From CAIUVD01 sp044338255 (lineage in GTDB: Bacteria; Planctomycetota; UBA11346): a stretch of DNA of 48,847 bases. Below the pieces are notes generated by a model, which saw only the letters and a program-made list of their open reading frames with translations, did not search any database and had not been told where the DNA came from. Positions within the stretch are counted from its first letter, which is position 1, and every line of letters begins with the position of its first letter. Of this stretch, positions 27,158 through 36,172 are shown piece by piece. The stretch lies in contig JBIILZ010000014.1 in the NCBI GenBank assembly GCA_044338255.1, positions 1 through 48,847 on the forward strand, written 5' to 3'. The position numbers and the translations under genes were made by a program.

Positions 27158-28321
27158 TCACAGGGCCGGCAGATCGATCCATTTGCGCTCTTTCCATGAG
27201 CGTAGGCCGGCTTCGGCGAGCTGCACGCCCTTGGCGCCTTCGCGCAGGGTCCAGCGGTAGGGGGTGCCCAGGGCGACGTGCTTCAGGAACAGTTCCCACT
27301 GGATCTTGAAGGCGTTCTCGTAGTTGGTGGCATCGGGAACTTCCGTCCACCGGTCGTAGAAGTTGATCGGCTGATCGACGTCGGGATTCCAGGTCGGACG
27401 CGGCGTCGCGCCGGCGGGCTGGATCCAGCACTTGCGCAGACCGGCCACCGCCGAGCCATGCGTTCCATCGATCTGCAGCGTCAACAGGTCGTCGCGACGG
27501 ACGCGCACATCCCACGAGCTGTTGAAGTGGCAGATGACGCCGGTGTCGGTGGTGAAAGTGGCATAGGCGGCATCGTCGGCGGTGCATTTGTAGGGCTTGC
27601 CATCTTCGCCAATGCGCTCGGGCAGGTGGGTGGCCCCCAGGCAGCTAACCCCGGTGACATTGCCGAAGAGGTTGTCGATGACGTAGCGCCAATGGCAGAG
27701 CATATCGACGATGATGCCGCCGCCGTCCTCTTCACGGTAGTTCCAGCTCGGGCGCTGCGGCGGCTGGTCACCGACGTGGCCGGTGAATACCCAATAGCCA
27801 AATTCGCCGCGCACGCTGAGGATCTTGCCGAAGAAGCCCTGCTCCTTGAGCATCTGGATCTTGCGCATGCCCGGCAGCCACAGCTTGTCCTGCACGCAGC
27901 CATTCTTGACCCCGGCCTTTTCGCAGATTTCCGCCAGACGCAGGGCTTCGCTGGTCACCACCGCCGTGGGCTTTTCGCAGTAAATGGCCTTGCCGTGCTT
28001 GACCGCGCGCTCGATGAAGCCGGCGCGCTGGAGGGTCCCCGAGGCATCGAAGAACACGCCATAACGCGGGTCCGCGAGCTGTTTGTCGAGGTCGGTACTA
28101 TAGGCGAGCTTGATCCCCGGGCTGGAATACTTCTCCGCCAGGGCCCGCAATTTGGCTTCGTTGCGTCCGGTGAGGATCGGATCGGGCATCAGTGTCAGCT
28201 CATCGCTGACCTTGATCCCGCCTTGTTGCATGATTGCCAGAATCGAGCGCACCAGATGCTGGTTGGTGCCCATGCGTCCGGTGACGCCGTTGAGGATGAT
28301 GCCGATCTGCTGAATAGTCAT
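27158..28321 (-). CDS. Gfo/Idh/MocA family oxidoreductase
   Basis: This is probably an NAD(P)-dependent sugar or cyclitol dehydrogenase of 387 residues. The N-terminal Rossmann segment is GIILNGVTGRMG, and AIYCEKPTAV holds the family's conserved EKP lysine. The larger C-terminal domain includes GGGIIVDMLCHW, where H follows D-x-x-C. The ATG at 28321 is chosen because the upstream extension encodes the AT-rich promoter. It diverges from the GntR regulator gene and is probably controlled by it. Confidence 0.88.
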   Translation of the reverse strand: MTIQQIGIILNGVTGRMGTNQHLVRSILAIMQQGGIKVSDELTLMPDPILTGRNEAKLRALAEKYSSPGIKLAYSTDLDKQLADPRYGVFFDASGTLQRAGFIERAVKHGKAIYCEKPTAVVTSEALRLAEICEKAGVKNGCVQDKLWLPGMRKIQMLKEQGFFGKILSVRGEFGYWVFTGHVGDQPPQRPSWNYREEDGGGIIVDMLCHWRYVIDNLFGNVTGVSCLGATHLPERIGEDGKPYKCTADDAAYATFTTDTGVICHFNSSWDVRVRRDDLLTLQIDGTHGSAVAGLRKCWIQPAGATPRPTWNPDVDQPINFYDRWTEVPDATNYENAFKIQWELFLKHVALGTPYRWTLREGAKGVQLAEAGLRSWKERKWIDLPAL

Positions 28322-28357
28322 GAGGCGGGCTCCGCTTGAGGTCAGGATGATAGAACC

Positions 28358-28376
28358 ATTATAGATCATATATAAT
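28358..28376. promoter_or_regulatory. Candidate GntR operator overlapping the oxidoreductase promoter
   Basis: A 19-bp near-perfect palindrome, ATTATAGAT-C-ATATATAAT, has 8 of 9 arm positions paired. Its left arm contains TATAAT on the minus strand (28358-28363), which with TTGAAT (minus strand, 28379-28384) at 15-bp spacing makes a candidate promoter for the oxidoreductase. Its right arm contains TATAAT on the plus strand for gntR. A repressor bound here would cover both. Confidence 0.55.
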
Positions 28377-28420
28377 ATATTCAATTAGATTTTCCAGCCA
28401 GGACCTTAAGAATAGCGATC

Positions 28421-29107
28421 ATGAGTAGTAAATTGGTTCCGCCAAAGGGTCAGTCGTTTCAAACCAAGCAGGCGCTGGTCTATCATACCTTGCGTGAAGC
28501 GATCATGCAGGTGCGTCTGGAGCCCGGTGAACGCCTGGTCATCGACGACATCGCCAAACGCTTAGATGTTTCGCCGATCCCTGTTCGCGAAGCCCTGCAG
28601 TTGCTGCAATCGGAGCGTCTGGTCGAGCACAAGGCGCACATTGGTGCCGTTGTTTCGCCGATCACCCCGGAGTCGACCCGCGAAATCTTCGCGATCCTCG
28701 AAGCCCTCGAACTGGCGACCTTCCGCCTCGCCGTCGATTACGTCACCGATGCCGACATCAAGGAATTGATGTGGCTCACCGAACGCATGGAAGCCGTCTC
28801 CGAAAATCAGGAAAAATGGATCGAATTGAATATGCGCTTTCACCGTGCCTGCGCCGAGATCGCGCGCATGCCGCGAGCCTTGGAGATGCTGGCGCGGATC
28901 AGCGGTGAATGGGAACGTCTCCGTCGCCATTGTTATCTGCATGCGGGCCGTCCGGATACCGCTGCCGCCCACCGCGAACATCAGGCCCTGGTCAACGCCT
29001 TGGCCGCCAAGGATGGACCAACGCTCGAACGCCTCGTCCGCGAGCACAATCGCAGTGCCATGGCATTCTACCTGGAGTGGGAAAAACAGCAGGCCAGCGC
29101 TTCCTGA
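28421..29107 (+). CDS. GntR-family transcriptional regulator (FCD subfamily)
   Basis: The 228-residue product has an N-terminal winged helix-turn-helix (LREAIMQVRLEPGERLVIDD, then LDVSPIPVREAL) and an all-helical FCD ligand-binding domain. Conserved features include the ILEALELATFRLA helix, RFHRACAEIA and the two histidine-containing segments AHREHQALVNALA and VREHNRSAM, which often bind a metal in this family. It is divergent from the oxidoreductase and isomerase genes and is likely their substrate-responsive repressor. Confidence 0.92.
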   Translation: MSSKLVPPKGQSFQTKQALVYHTLREAIMQVRLEPGERLVIDDIAKRLDVSPIPVREALQLLQSERLVEHKAHIGAVVSPITPESTREIFAILEALELATFRLAVDYVTDADIKELMWLTERMEAVSENQEKWIELNMRFHRACAEIARMPRALEMLARISGEWERLRRHCYLHAGRPDTAAAHREHQALVNALAAKDGPTLERLVREHNRSAMAFYLEWEKQQASAS

Positions 29108-29110
29108 AAG

Positions 29111-29174
29111 TCCGCGGGTCTTTCGTGGAAAGCCCGAACAAAGCCCGCGGAAAGCCAGCGCCGAACAGGGCGCT
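29111..29174 (+). terminator. Hairpins downstream of gntR
   Basis: TCCGCGGG (29111-29118) pairs with CCCGCGGA (29144-29151), enclosing CTTTC-gtg-GAAAG; a second hairpin AGCGCC-N6-GGCGCT follows at 29157-29174. They directly follow the gntR stop. No T-tract adjoins, so termination is inferred. Confidence 0.4.
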
Positions 29175-29255
29175 GATACGAGTCCATCTGTAACTGGCTT
29201 TTTATATGGCTGACCTCGTGAACCCGACTAGACTCGCGTGGAACGATTCGTCCCC

Positions 29256-31919
29256 ATGGCAGCATCCTCAGATAGCTCACGTATCAATGCCCTCGTCGAC
29301 CTCCAAGGGTTGATCCAGTCGATCGTCTCCCAGCGTCGCAGCGGCGATCTGACGGTGCGCTCCGACACTGATGAACGCCATATCCGTTTTGCCGCCGGAC
29401 AGATCGTCGCGGTCTCCGGGATGCGCCCGGATTTCCTCTCCCGGGCGATGTCCTGGACCGGCATCATCAGCCGCGAAAGGATGCACCCGGTAATCGTCAG
29501 CCTGCCCGAAGGTGCCGGACCGCACGATCTCTTGCAGGCATTGTTGGACAAGCAGCTTATCGATGTCGACGGGGCGCTCGACGCCATCGACATGCTCTTC
29601 GAGGAGGAGTTCACCAATCTCCTCACCTGGACGACTCCCGACCTCGAATTCCAGGAACGTAATCGCGTCGATCCGTGTGCCGATGCCCAGGTCAAGCTGG
29701 GGGTCTCGGTCAGTCCCAGCGCGATCCTCCTCGAGTGCCTGCGCCGGCAGGATGAATTGTCGGCGATCGCCGGGCAGATCCCGCATGCCTGGGACACCTT
29801 GCTGCGCGTGCCCGAGGTCGAGATCCTCACCGAGCTGTCGTCCGATGCGCGGTCCTTCCTTCAGGGTTGGCGCGACGGGATCCCCTGTGGCGCCTACCTC
29901 GAATCCTATCGCATGCCGACGTTCCGTGCGACGTTGGCGATCGTGGCCCTGCGCTCTTTGGGTATCATCCGCATCTCGACCCCGGCGGAACTGGTGATCC
30001 AGGCCGATACCGCCAATCAGAGCGGGAATTTCCGCAAGGCTTTCGGCCTCTACCGCCGGGCCCTGGTCCTTGGCCACGACACGCCGCGCATCCATCTGCA
30101 GATCGCCGAGCTCGCCGAGCGTTCGGGTGACAAGGCCCTGGCTGCCGAAAGCTGCTTGGCGGCGGCGGCACAGCTGGTCGACCTCCAGGCGGCGGCGGCG
30201 GCCTTGCACAACGCTTTGCGTCTGGGTGCGGACAAAGAAGGCCCGCTGACCCAACTGGTGGCCCTGCACGTCTCGCTCGATGACCATGTGCAGGCGATCC
30301 AGGCGCTGCTCGAACTCGCGCGACTGTACGAGCGCCGACGGGCCTTCGATCAGGCGGTCCAGGTACTCCGCGAAGCCCAGGATCTGGGGGCCGATAGCGC
30401 CACTACCGGACTGATACTCGCACGTCTGTTCGTCGGCCTGGGCGATAGCGAACAGGCCACGCTGCAATTGGAATTGGCGGCGCGTGCCCTGCACGAAGCC
30501 GAGCGCCTGCCCGAGGCCGTCACCGCCTGGCGCGAGCTGGTGCGTCTGCAGCCCGGACGTTGCGATTACGCCCGCGAATGCGCCGAGTTGATGGTGTGGT
30601 CGGGCGAAAAAGACGCCGCTGCCGAGGTCCTGCGCACGACCCTCACTGTGCATCGCGGTGCTGGCCATCCCGCCAGCGATGAACTGTTGCTGACCATGTA
30701 TGAGCTGTTGGCCAAGCTCGATCCCGCCGAGGTCATGGCCCACGAATGGCTGGCGAAGGCCTATGAGCGGCGCCGCGACCGCGATGGCGCCACCGCCCAA
30801 TTGCGCCTCTCGGCCGCCGCCCAAGAGAAGTCCGGCGATGATCTGAATCTGGCGCGCACCCTCGAACGCATCCTCGAGCTCGATCCGCACCAAGTCGATG
30901 TCCTGGAGTGGTCGGCGAAGGTCCGGCTGCGGCTGAAACAGGATGGCCTGGCCGGGCAATTGTGGACCAAGGCCGCCGATGCCGCCTTGGCCCAGGGCTT
31001 GCGTAAAGAAGCCCGTGCGATGCTCGAAACCGCCGTTGCCAAGCTTCCTGGTAGCGCGCCCTTGCGGGCGCGCCTGGCCCTGGTCATGAACCGCGAAGGC
31101 GATCGCGTGGAAGCCATCCGGCAATACCTCTTCGCCGTTGATCTCGCGCGTGGTTCGGGCGATCTCGAAGCCGCCCGCGAACTGCTGGTGCAGGCCTCGC
31201 GCATGCGTCCCGATGACCTGATCATTCGCGTCCGTCTGGCCGAAGTCGCCGAAGAACTCAAATCGCCGGAGCTCGAACGTATCGAAGCCGAAATCGTGCG
31301 CCTGGCGGTGCGTTCGAACAACAACGGCATCGCCCTCGAGCACGCGCGCAAGCGCATCCTGCTCGCGCCCGGCTATGAATCGCAAAGCGAGTTGATCGAA
31401 CTTCTGCGCCGGGTCGGCGACCACGCCGGTGAGTTGTCGGCCGGCAATGAACTGCTCGCAGAGGTTCTCAGTGAAGGCCGATACGAACAGGCGGTCGAAC
31501 TCCTTTCGCGGCTGGTCGCCAGCCATCCGAAGAATGCCGATCTCGTCCTGCAGTTGGCGGAAGTCTACAACAGCCAGAACGACCCCCGTCAGGCGGTACG
31601 CTGTTACCACCACGCGGTGACGCTGCTGCAGATGGATGATCGTATTGCCGATGCCAAAGATGTCCTCGAACAGCTCGCGCCCCTCGCCGAGGAAGCCGAA
31701 CTGGTCGATGTCGCCCGTGAACACCTCGACGCTGGCATGCCGGTGGACTGGGACAAGATCCGCTTAGAGCTGAACCAGGATGCCCGGCGCAAGGCGGTTG
31801 AGCGCCTGACCGAGAGCGAGCAGCACAAGAAAGATGAGCGGCGGCCGATCACCGATCGTTCACTGCATCCGCATCCTGATCCGCAACGTCCCACCGACTC
31901 CGCACCGGTCATCCACTAA
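29256..31919 (+). CDS. DUF4388-like and tetratricopeptide-repeat protein
   Basis: The 887-residue product has an N-terminal segment of about 200 residues resembling DUF4388/PatA-N domains (LQGLIQSIVSQRRSGDLTV, then the FAAGQIVAVSG hairpin), found in gliding and signalling proteins. A long helical solenoid of degenerate TPRs follows from about 245 to 850. The C-terminus is charged and His/Pro-rich. No signal peptide or membrane helix is seen, so it is probably a cytoplasmic scaffold. The ATG at 29256, preceded by TCCCC, is preferred over a GTG at 29238. An exported-protein gene follows after 8 bp. Confidence 0.78.
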   Translation: MAASSDSSRINALVDLQGLIQSIVSQRRSGDLTVRSDTDERHIRFAAGQIVAVSGMRPDFLSRAMSWTGIISRERMHPVIVSLPEGAGPHDLLQALLDKQLIDVDGALDAIDMLFEEEFTNLLTWTTPDLEFQERNRVDPCADAQVKLGVSVSPSAILLECLRRQDELSAIAGQIPHAWDTLLRVPEVEILTELSSDARSFLQGWRDGIPCGAYLESYRMPTFRATLAIVALRSLGIIRISTPAELVIQADTANQSGNFRKAFGLYRRALVLGHDTPRIHLQIAELAERSGDKALAAESCLAAAAQLVDLQAAAAALHNALRLGADKEGPLTQLVALHVSLDDHVQAIQALLELARLYERRRAFDQAVQVLREAQDLGADSATTGLILARLFVGLGDSEQATLQLELAARALHEAERLPEAVTAWRELVRLQPGRCDYARECAELMVWSGEKDAAAEVLRTTLTVHRGAGHPASDELLLTMYELLAKLDPAEVMAHEWLAKAYERRRDRDGATAQLRLSAAAQEKSGDDLNLARTLERILELDPHQVDVLEWSAKVRLRLKQDGLAGQLWTKAADAALAQGLRKEARAMLETAVAKLPGSAPLRARLALVMNREGDRVEAIRQYLFAVDLARGSGDLEAARELLVQASRMRPDDLIIRVRLAEVAEELKSPELERIEAEIVRLAVRSNNNGIALEHARKRILLAPGYESQSELIELLRRVGDHAGELSAGNELLAEVLSEGRYEQAVELLSRLVASHPKNADLVLQLAEVYNSQNDPRQAVRCYHHAVTLLQMDDRIADAKDVLEQLAPLAEEAELVDVAREHLDAGMPVDWDKIRLELNQDARRKAVERLTESEQHKKDERRPITDRSLHPHPDPQRPTDSAPVIH

Positions 31920-31927
31920 GGCCTATC

Positions 31928-32320
31928 ATGCATTGTCTCTCACGTATGTGGCTCGCGCTGCTCTTCCTGGTGTTCTCGTCCGTACGGTTGAGTGCGGCCG
32001 ATCTCCACCTCGACGATTGCGTCGGTACCTGGGTCACGGAGCAAGGCGGCTACCGCATCACGCTCAGCATCCGCCAGGATGGCAGCACCCAACTGACCTC
32101 GACCCTGGTGACCCTTGGACTGAGCACCGCCGAGCAAGGCATTGCCTCAGTGGATCACGACACCCTCAGCGTACGCATCCTCGACGAAACCGACTTCACC
32201 CGCGAACTCGGTGAACGCCGCTATCGCATCGTCACCCTCACCCACAGCCTCCTCGAACTCATCTGGGACGGCCCGGTGCTCCCCGTCAAATTCCAACGCG
32301 TCCTCGACTCCACCGGCTAG
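31928..32320 (+). CDS. Small exported protein of unknown function
   Basis: The 130-residue product has a signal peptide (MWLALLFLVFSSVRLSAA) and a mature part of about 105 residues rich in beta-strand pattern (GTWVTEQGGYRITLSI, QDGSTQLTSTLV, RYRIVTLTHSLLELIW). The GTW...G...L.I start recalls lipocalin-like or DUF-type small beta-barrels, but no family is recognised. It is likely cotranscribed with the TPR gene 8 bp upstream. Confidence 0.7.
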   Translation: MHCLSRMWLALLFLVFSSVRLSAADLHLDDCVGTWVTEQGGYRITLSIRQDGSTQLTSTLVTLGLSTAEQGIASVDHDTLSVRILDETDFTRELGERRYRIVTLTHSLLELIWDGPVLPVKFQRVLDSTG

Positions 32321-32526
32321 GCGGGTTCTGGGCGCGTATCAACGACGGTCGCTCGGTGCCAGCTTCCTTGGGGGGCTGTCGACGGAGTCGTCCTCTCAGG
32401 GGCCCCGCGGTCGGGCGTATAACCGCAACGGGAAGGCGCGGGTGGCGCTTCCGGGGATAACCGACAGGCTCCTGGCGAGAAAAGCGCCCTGGCAATAACC
32501 ATCGGCGAGCCAAGGTAGGGCGACCC
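32321..32526 (+). ncRNA. Structured leader candidate upstream of truD
   Basis: This 206-bp gap has no gene. It contains ATAACC three times (32419, 32457 and 32495) and hairpins at 32431-32452 (GGAAG...CTTCC with an inner CGC/GCG) and 32474-32488 (GGCG...CGCC). CCGACAGGCTCCT at 32461-32473 matches the inverted-repeat element family at 36.2 kb. No known riboswitch class was recognised. It could be a cis-acting leader, a small RNA or a decayed repeat. Confidence 0.3.
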
Positions 32527-33555
32527 ATGCACCTGCGCTCATCTGCCCATCTCCCCGGTACCGGTGGCCGCCTCATCGAGGCGGCCGCGGAGGAGATCCT
32601 CGCCAAGAAACCCGCCGGCACCGGCGATCATTTCTGGTTGAAGGTGCAGAAGGATGGTCTTGGTTCGCAGCAGGCGCGTGAGGCCATCGCGCGTTCGGTG
32701 AATGTCCCCGTCGAACTCGTCTCTGATGCCGGCAATCGCGATCGCCAGGTGCGCTTCACGCAATGGTTCTCGCTCCCCGTCGAACCGGTCGAGCATGAAG
32801 GGCCGCTGCGTCGGGCCGGCGCCCACGGCAAGATGCATGTGCTGGAATTGACCAAGTCGCACAAGCCGTTCACCGCCGCCTGCGTCGAACGGATCCGTTG
32901 GAAGACGCGGATCAAGGACGCCAACCTTGATGACGGCTACCTCAAGGCCAAGGCGATCCTCGATCACCTGCGGGTGATGGGCATCCCTAACTACGCCCCC
33001 GAAAATTTTCTCGGGCCGGATGCGCAGTGGGTCAAATGGGGACGTCTGCTCTTGAAGGGCGAACGCCTGCCGGCGCAGGTCCAGCGCAGCAATCAGCCGG
33101 TGTCGCCGGGGTCTTGCCTACGGGCGGTTCAATTTTGGCTGTTCAATCGCTGGGTTGCGGCACGCATCGCCGATGGCTGGTTGGGCGGATCGCTGCCCGG
33201 TGACCTCGTCAGCACCCGTACCGGCAAGGTCGAGCTGGTCGGAGCCGATGATGTGCTGCACATGGACAAGCGCATCGCCACCTGGGAGGCCTCGGTGCTG
33301 GGGCCGCTGTTTGGCGGGGGTATGCCCGAGACCGCCCTCACCGCCGCCGCCCGTGAAAACGAGGTGCTCGAAGCCGCCGAGGTTCCAGAAGCCGCGCTGC
33401 ACAAGCTCACCGGCGCGCGCCGCGCTCTGCGCGTGCAGCCGCAGAAGGTCATTCTCGACCTTGAGAAGAACGACTTGCTGGTGTCCTGCGAACTGCCCGC
33501 TGATGCGCCCTTGAGCGGCTTGATCGACGAGCTGACCAAGGCCGCTCGCGAATGA
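32527..33555 (+). CDS. truD: tRNA pseudouridine synthase D (TruD)
   Basis: TruD makes pseudouridine 13 in tRNA. The 342-residue length is usual. Key motifs are HFWLKVQKDGL near the start, the catalytic segment SDAGNRDRQVRFTQWFSLP (Asp72 in NRDR) and the IPNYAPENFLG segment matching the family's PNYFG-x-QRFG, here relaxed. The middle insertion domain is poorly conserved. AAGG at about -16 may serve as a weak ribosome site. The relaxed PNYFGxQRFG motif is unusual. Confidence 0.85.
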   Translation: MHLRSSAHLPGTGGRLIEAAAEEILAKKPAGTGDHFWLKVQKDGLGSQQAREAIARSVNVPVELVSDAGNRDRQVRFTQWFSLPVEPVEHEGPLRRAGAHGKMHVLELTKSHKPFTAACVERIRWKTRIKDANLDDGYLKAKAILDHLRVMGIPNYAPENFLGPDAQWVKWGRLLLKGERLPAQVQRSNQPVSPGSCLRAVQFWLFNRWVAARIADGWLGGSLPGDLVSTRTGKVELVGADDVLHMDKRIATWEASVLGPLFGGGMPETALTAAARENEVLEAAEVPEAALHKLTGARRALRVQPQKVILDLEKNDLLVSCELPADAPLSGLIDELTKAARE

Positions 33556-33559
33556 AAAA

Positions 33560-33589
33560 AAGCGGTCGCCGGTAGTCCGGCGACCGCTT
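33560..33589 (-). terminator. Rho-independent terminator of the exported-protein gene
   Basis: A perfect 13-bp stem (AAGCGGTCGCCGG and its complement) with loop TAGT is followed on the minus strand by a run of seven T. It lies 25 bp after the stop of the minus-strand exported-protein gene. On the plus strand it may also end truD, but lacks a T-tract there. Confidence 0.9.
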
Positions 33590-33614
33590 GAACGTCGGTG
33601 TAGAGAAAGGCGGT

Positions 33615-34592
33615 CTACTTTATGTCGCCAGCGCCGGCGGGAGCATCGTCCATGGGCATGCCGCCGGGCATCATCTGCTTCATGGCAGCGAACTGTTCGC
33701 CGTTCTTGGGGCTGATGATCCAGTGGCCGTCCTTCTGGACCACCAGCACCGGGAAGGTGTAGGGTTTGCCGAAAACCGCAAAGGAGACCGTCAAGGCCCG
33801 TTCCGCGGTTGGGGCACCGGCGGCAGCCGGGGCGGCGGTGGCCTTGATGCTGTCGAGGAAGGCATCGATGCCGATATCGTAGACGCCGGCGGCAGTCTTG
33901 GCCTGCTTGACGATCGGCCCCAGGCGGGCGATGAATTCGTCGAAGGGCAGGGCCTGCAGTTCATCGGCATTCTTCACCCCGAGGGCCTTGGCGCCCACCA
34001 CCAGGCTTTCAATGGCCGAACGCAGCTTCTTCGGATCATTGAGACCGGAGGTCAGGACCCAGCTCGAGGCATCTGTCAGAATGCCCTGGAGCATGGACGC
34101 GAGGGCTTGCTTGTTCTTGGTCTGCTCGGGAGTCTGGCCGGGTTGCGCCTGCCCCATCATCATCGGCAGGAAGCCTGCGCCCATCTGCAGCGCTTGGCTG
34201 ATTTCCTGAGGATTGAGGGTCGCCAGCTTGGGTTCCGTCTCCTTGTACAGGTCATCGACGGCGGTTGGCGAGAGGAGCTTGCTCAGCAGCTCGTTGAGCT
34301 CATTGAGGTCCTTCTGCTTGGCTCCGGTCTTGGTCTGATCCTGGGCCTTTTTCCAATTGCTGGTGACTTTGGCTTTTTCCTCGGCGGATAAGAGATCGTA
34401 GGCACCGCGGAAATCGTTGGCGCGGAGGACGCGGGCCGGCAGCAGGACGGCCGATTCCGGCGTGCTTGGATCGACGCCAGCGACCAGGGCTGGCTTGGGG
34501 GCGACCTCGGCGGCAATGGCCATCGGCACGGTACCCCAGGCAGCAAGGGCGAGGAGCGCCGGGGCGATGAGCGAGAAGCGCAAACGAGGCAT
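33615..34592 (-). CDS. Exported protein of unknown function
   Basis: The 325-residue product has a clear signal peptide (LIAPALLALAAWGTVPMAIA, cleavage near AIAA). The mature part is helical, Met/Gln/Lys-rich (MGAGFLPMMMGQAQPG) and ends in a small beta-rich stretch (FGKPYTFPVLVVQKDGHWI) and a Met/Pro/Gly/Asp tail. No family is recognised. AAGGA lies 9 bp before the ATG. It diverges from the peptidase gene. Confidence 0.8.
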   Translation of the reverse strand: MPRLRFSLIAPALLALAAWGTVPMAIAAEVAPKPALVAGVDPSTPESAVLLPARVLRANDFRGAYDLLSAEEKAKVTSNWKKAQDQTKTGAKQKDLNELNELLSKLLSPTAVDDLYKETEPKLATLNPQEISQALQMGAGFLPMMMGQAQPGQTPEQTKNKQALASMLQGILTDASSWVLTSGLNDPKKLRSAIESLVVGAKALGVKNADELQALPFDEFIARLGPIVKQAKTAAGVYDIGIDAFLDSIKATAAPAAAGAPTAERALTVSFAVFGKPYTFPVLVVQKDGHWIISPKNGEQFAAMKQMMPGGMPMDDAPAGAGDIK

Positions 34593-34737
34593 ATGGTTTC
34601 CTTAAAGGTGGATTGCCTGCACCGTAGGCCGCCGACCGGGGTGTCCATCGGGAAAGGGGGACAGGAGCTGTCATTCTTTAACTGCCCCTTCATTGGTCCG
34701 CTCCATGCTATAGAAAGAGAACAAAGGAAATTTTGCC

Positions 34738-35475
34738 ATGCTTTTCGACCCCATCTATTGGCTCATCCTCGGCGTCTGCGGGTTGATGTCGTTGTTGGCC
34801 TCGCTCTACGTCAAATCGGCCTTCCGCAGCGGGGCCGAGGTCCCGATCCAATCGGGTCTTACTGGCGCGGAAGTGGCCCGTCGGATCCTTCGCGATCAGG
34901 ACATTGTCGACGTCGAGGTTCACGAGCATCAGGGTTTTTTGAGCGATCATTACAATCCTTCCGCCAAGACCCTCAATCTCAGCCCTGACGTCTACCATGG
35001 CCGGACCGCCGCGGCGGCCGGCGTGGCAGCACACGAAGTCGGGCACGCCTTGCAGCATGCCCAGGGCGATTTGACCATGTGGGCGCGCACCATTCTCGTC
35101 TATCCCGCCAATTTCGGCTCGATGTTGGGGCCCTATGTAGTCATGGGTGGTATTGCCATGGGCAGCGCCGGCCAAGTGGCGCAAGGCCAGCATGGCGCCG
35201 CGTATTGGGTGGCCCTCAGCGGCGTGCTGTTGTTCGGCATCGCCACGGCCTGCTCAATTTTCATCGTCTTCAATGAATTCAACGCTTCGGCGCGGGCGCG
35301 GGTGCTGTTGGTCAAGCTCGGCGTGACGCGGGCCGGTGAAGAGGACGCCACCGTCGCCCGGGTGCTCAACGCCGCCGGTCTGACCTACCTCGCCGCTGCC
35401 GCCGGCTCGCTGTTGAACCTGCTCTACTGGGCGTGGCATGCGGGCCTCTTGGGCGGCGGTCGTCGCGACGATTGA
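34738..35475 (+). CDS. YugP-type zinc metallopeptidase, membrane-bound
   Basis: The 245-residue product has an N-terminal membrane helix, a zinc-binding HEVGH (His99, Glu100, His103) in AAHEVGHALQHA, and about three further membrane helices. SDHYNPSAKTLNLSPDVYHG just before the zinc site is characteristic of the YugP/DUF neutral metallopeptidase family. Its substrate is unknown. AAAGGAAA provides a good ribosome site. clpP follows after 68 bp, so the pair may share a protein quality-control transcript. Confidence 0.9.
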   Translation: MLFDPIYWLILGVCGLMSLLASLYVKSAFRSGAEVPIQSGLTGAEVARRILRDQDIVDVEVHEHQGFLSDHYNPSAKTLNLSPDVYHGRTAAAAGVAAHEVGHALQHAQGDLTMWARTILVYPANFGSMLGPYVVMGGIAMGSAGQVAQGQHGAAYWVALSGVLLFGIATACSIFIVFNEFNASARARVLLVKLGVTRAGEEDATVARVLNAAGLTYLAAAAGSLLNLLYWAWHAGLLGGGRRDD

Positions 35476-35543
35476 ATTGGATTTACCAAGCTGCTGGGCG
35501 CTGGCTTTACAGTGCCCTCCCGAGGTTACAGGATGACCCTACC

Positions 35544-36155
35544 ATGATGAACGACGACGACGAGGATCACGACGTGCCCGTTTCCCACAAAGCGCCCAAA
35601 ATTACGGCTCCCAAGGGTCGCGACGGCCGGCTGGTCGACCTTCCCTCACGCCTCTACATGGATCGCATCGTGTGGCTGGGCAGCGAGATCGATGCCTCGG
35701 TATCGAACTCCATCATCCAGCAGTTGACGGCCCTGGCTCTGGAAGACCCGGTCGAGCCGATCACGCTCTACATCAACAGCCCCGGCGGCAGTATCGTCGA
35801 CGGTATGGCGATCTATGACGTCATCCGTCGTTCGACCGCGCCGGTGCACGCGGTTGTCGTGGGTATGGCCGCGAGCATGGGGGCGGTGATCCTCTCCGGC
35901 TGCAAGAAAGGTGAGCGCGCCATCCTCAAGCACGGCGAAGTGCTCCTGCACCAGCCGCTCGGCGGCGCCCGTGGCCAGGCCACCGACATCGAGATCAGCG
36001 CCAATCGCATCCTCAAGATGAAGAAGATGCTGCTCCAGCTGCTGGCCGAGAACACCGGCCACCCGTTTGAGAAGCTCGCCGAAGACTGCGATCGCGACTA
36101 CTGGCTCGACGCCGATGACGCGCTCAAGTACGGCATCATCGACAAGGTCCTGTAA
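35544..36155 (+). CDS. clpP: ATP-dependent Clp protease proteolytic subunit
   Basis: ClpP is the serine protease core of ClpXP/ClpAP. From the ATG at 35544 it has 203 residues. The catalytic triad is Ser111 in GMAASMGA, His136 in LLHQPLGG and Asp185 in CDRDYWL. An acidic N-terminal stretch of about 30 residues precedes the conserved fold. A second ATG follows directly. No clpX gene is adjacent; the downstream space holds an inverted-repeat element and a terminator. Confidence 0.96.
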   Translation: MMNDDDEDHDVPVSHKAPKITAPKGRDGRLVDLPSRLYMDRIVWLGSEIDASVSNSIIQQLTALALEDPVEPITLYINSPGGSIVDGMAIYDVIRRSTAPVHAVVVGMAASMGAVILSGCKKGERAILKHGEVLLHQPLGGARGQATDIEISANRILKMKKMLLQLLAENTGHPFEKLAEDCDRDYWLDADDALKYGIIDKVL

Positions 36156-36172
36156 ACGGTACCTCGCTGACG

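Noticed and set aside
29277..31724. Minus-strand frame of about 815 codons opposite the TPR gene
   Set aside because: The plus-strand frame has clear TPR helices and a consistent start; the opposite frame is a composition shadow.
32321..32526. Possible tRNA, SRP RNA, RNase P RNA or known riboswitch
   Set aside because: Core sequences of these RNAs (T-loop, SRP GGAA apical motif, RNase P conserved boxes, cobalamin and fluoride cores) were not found, so only a generic structured leader is claimed.
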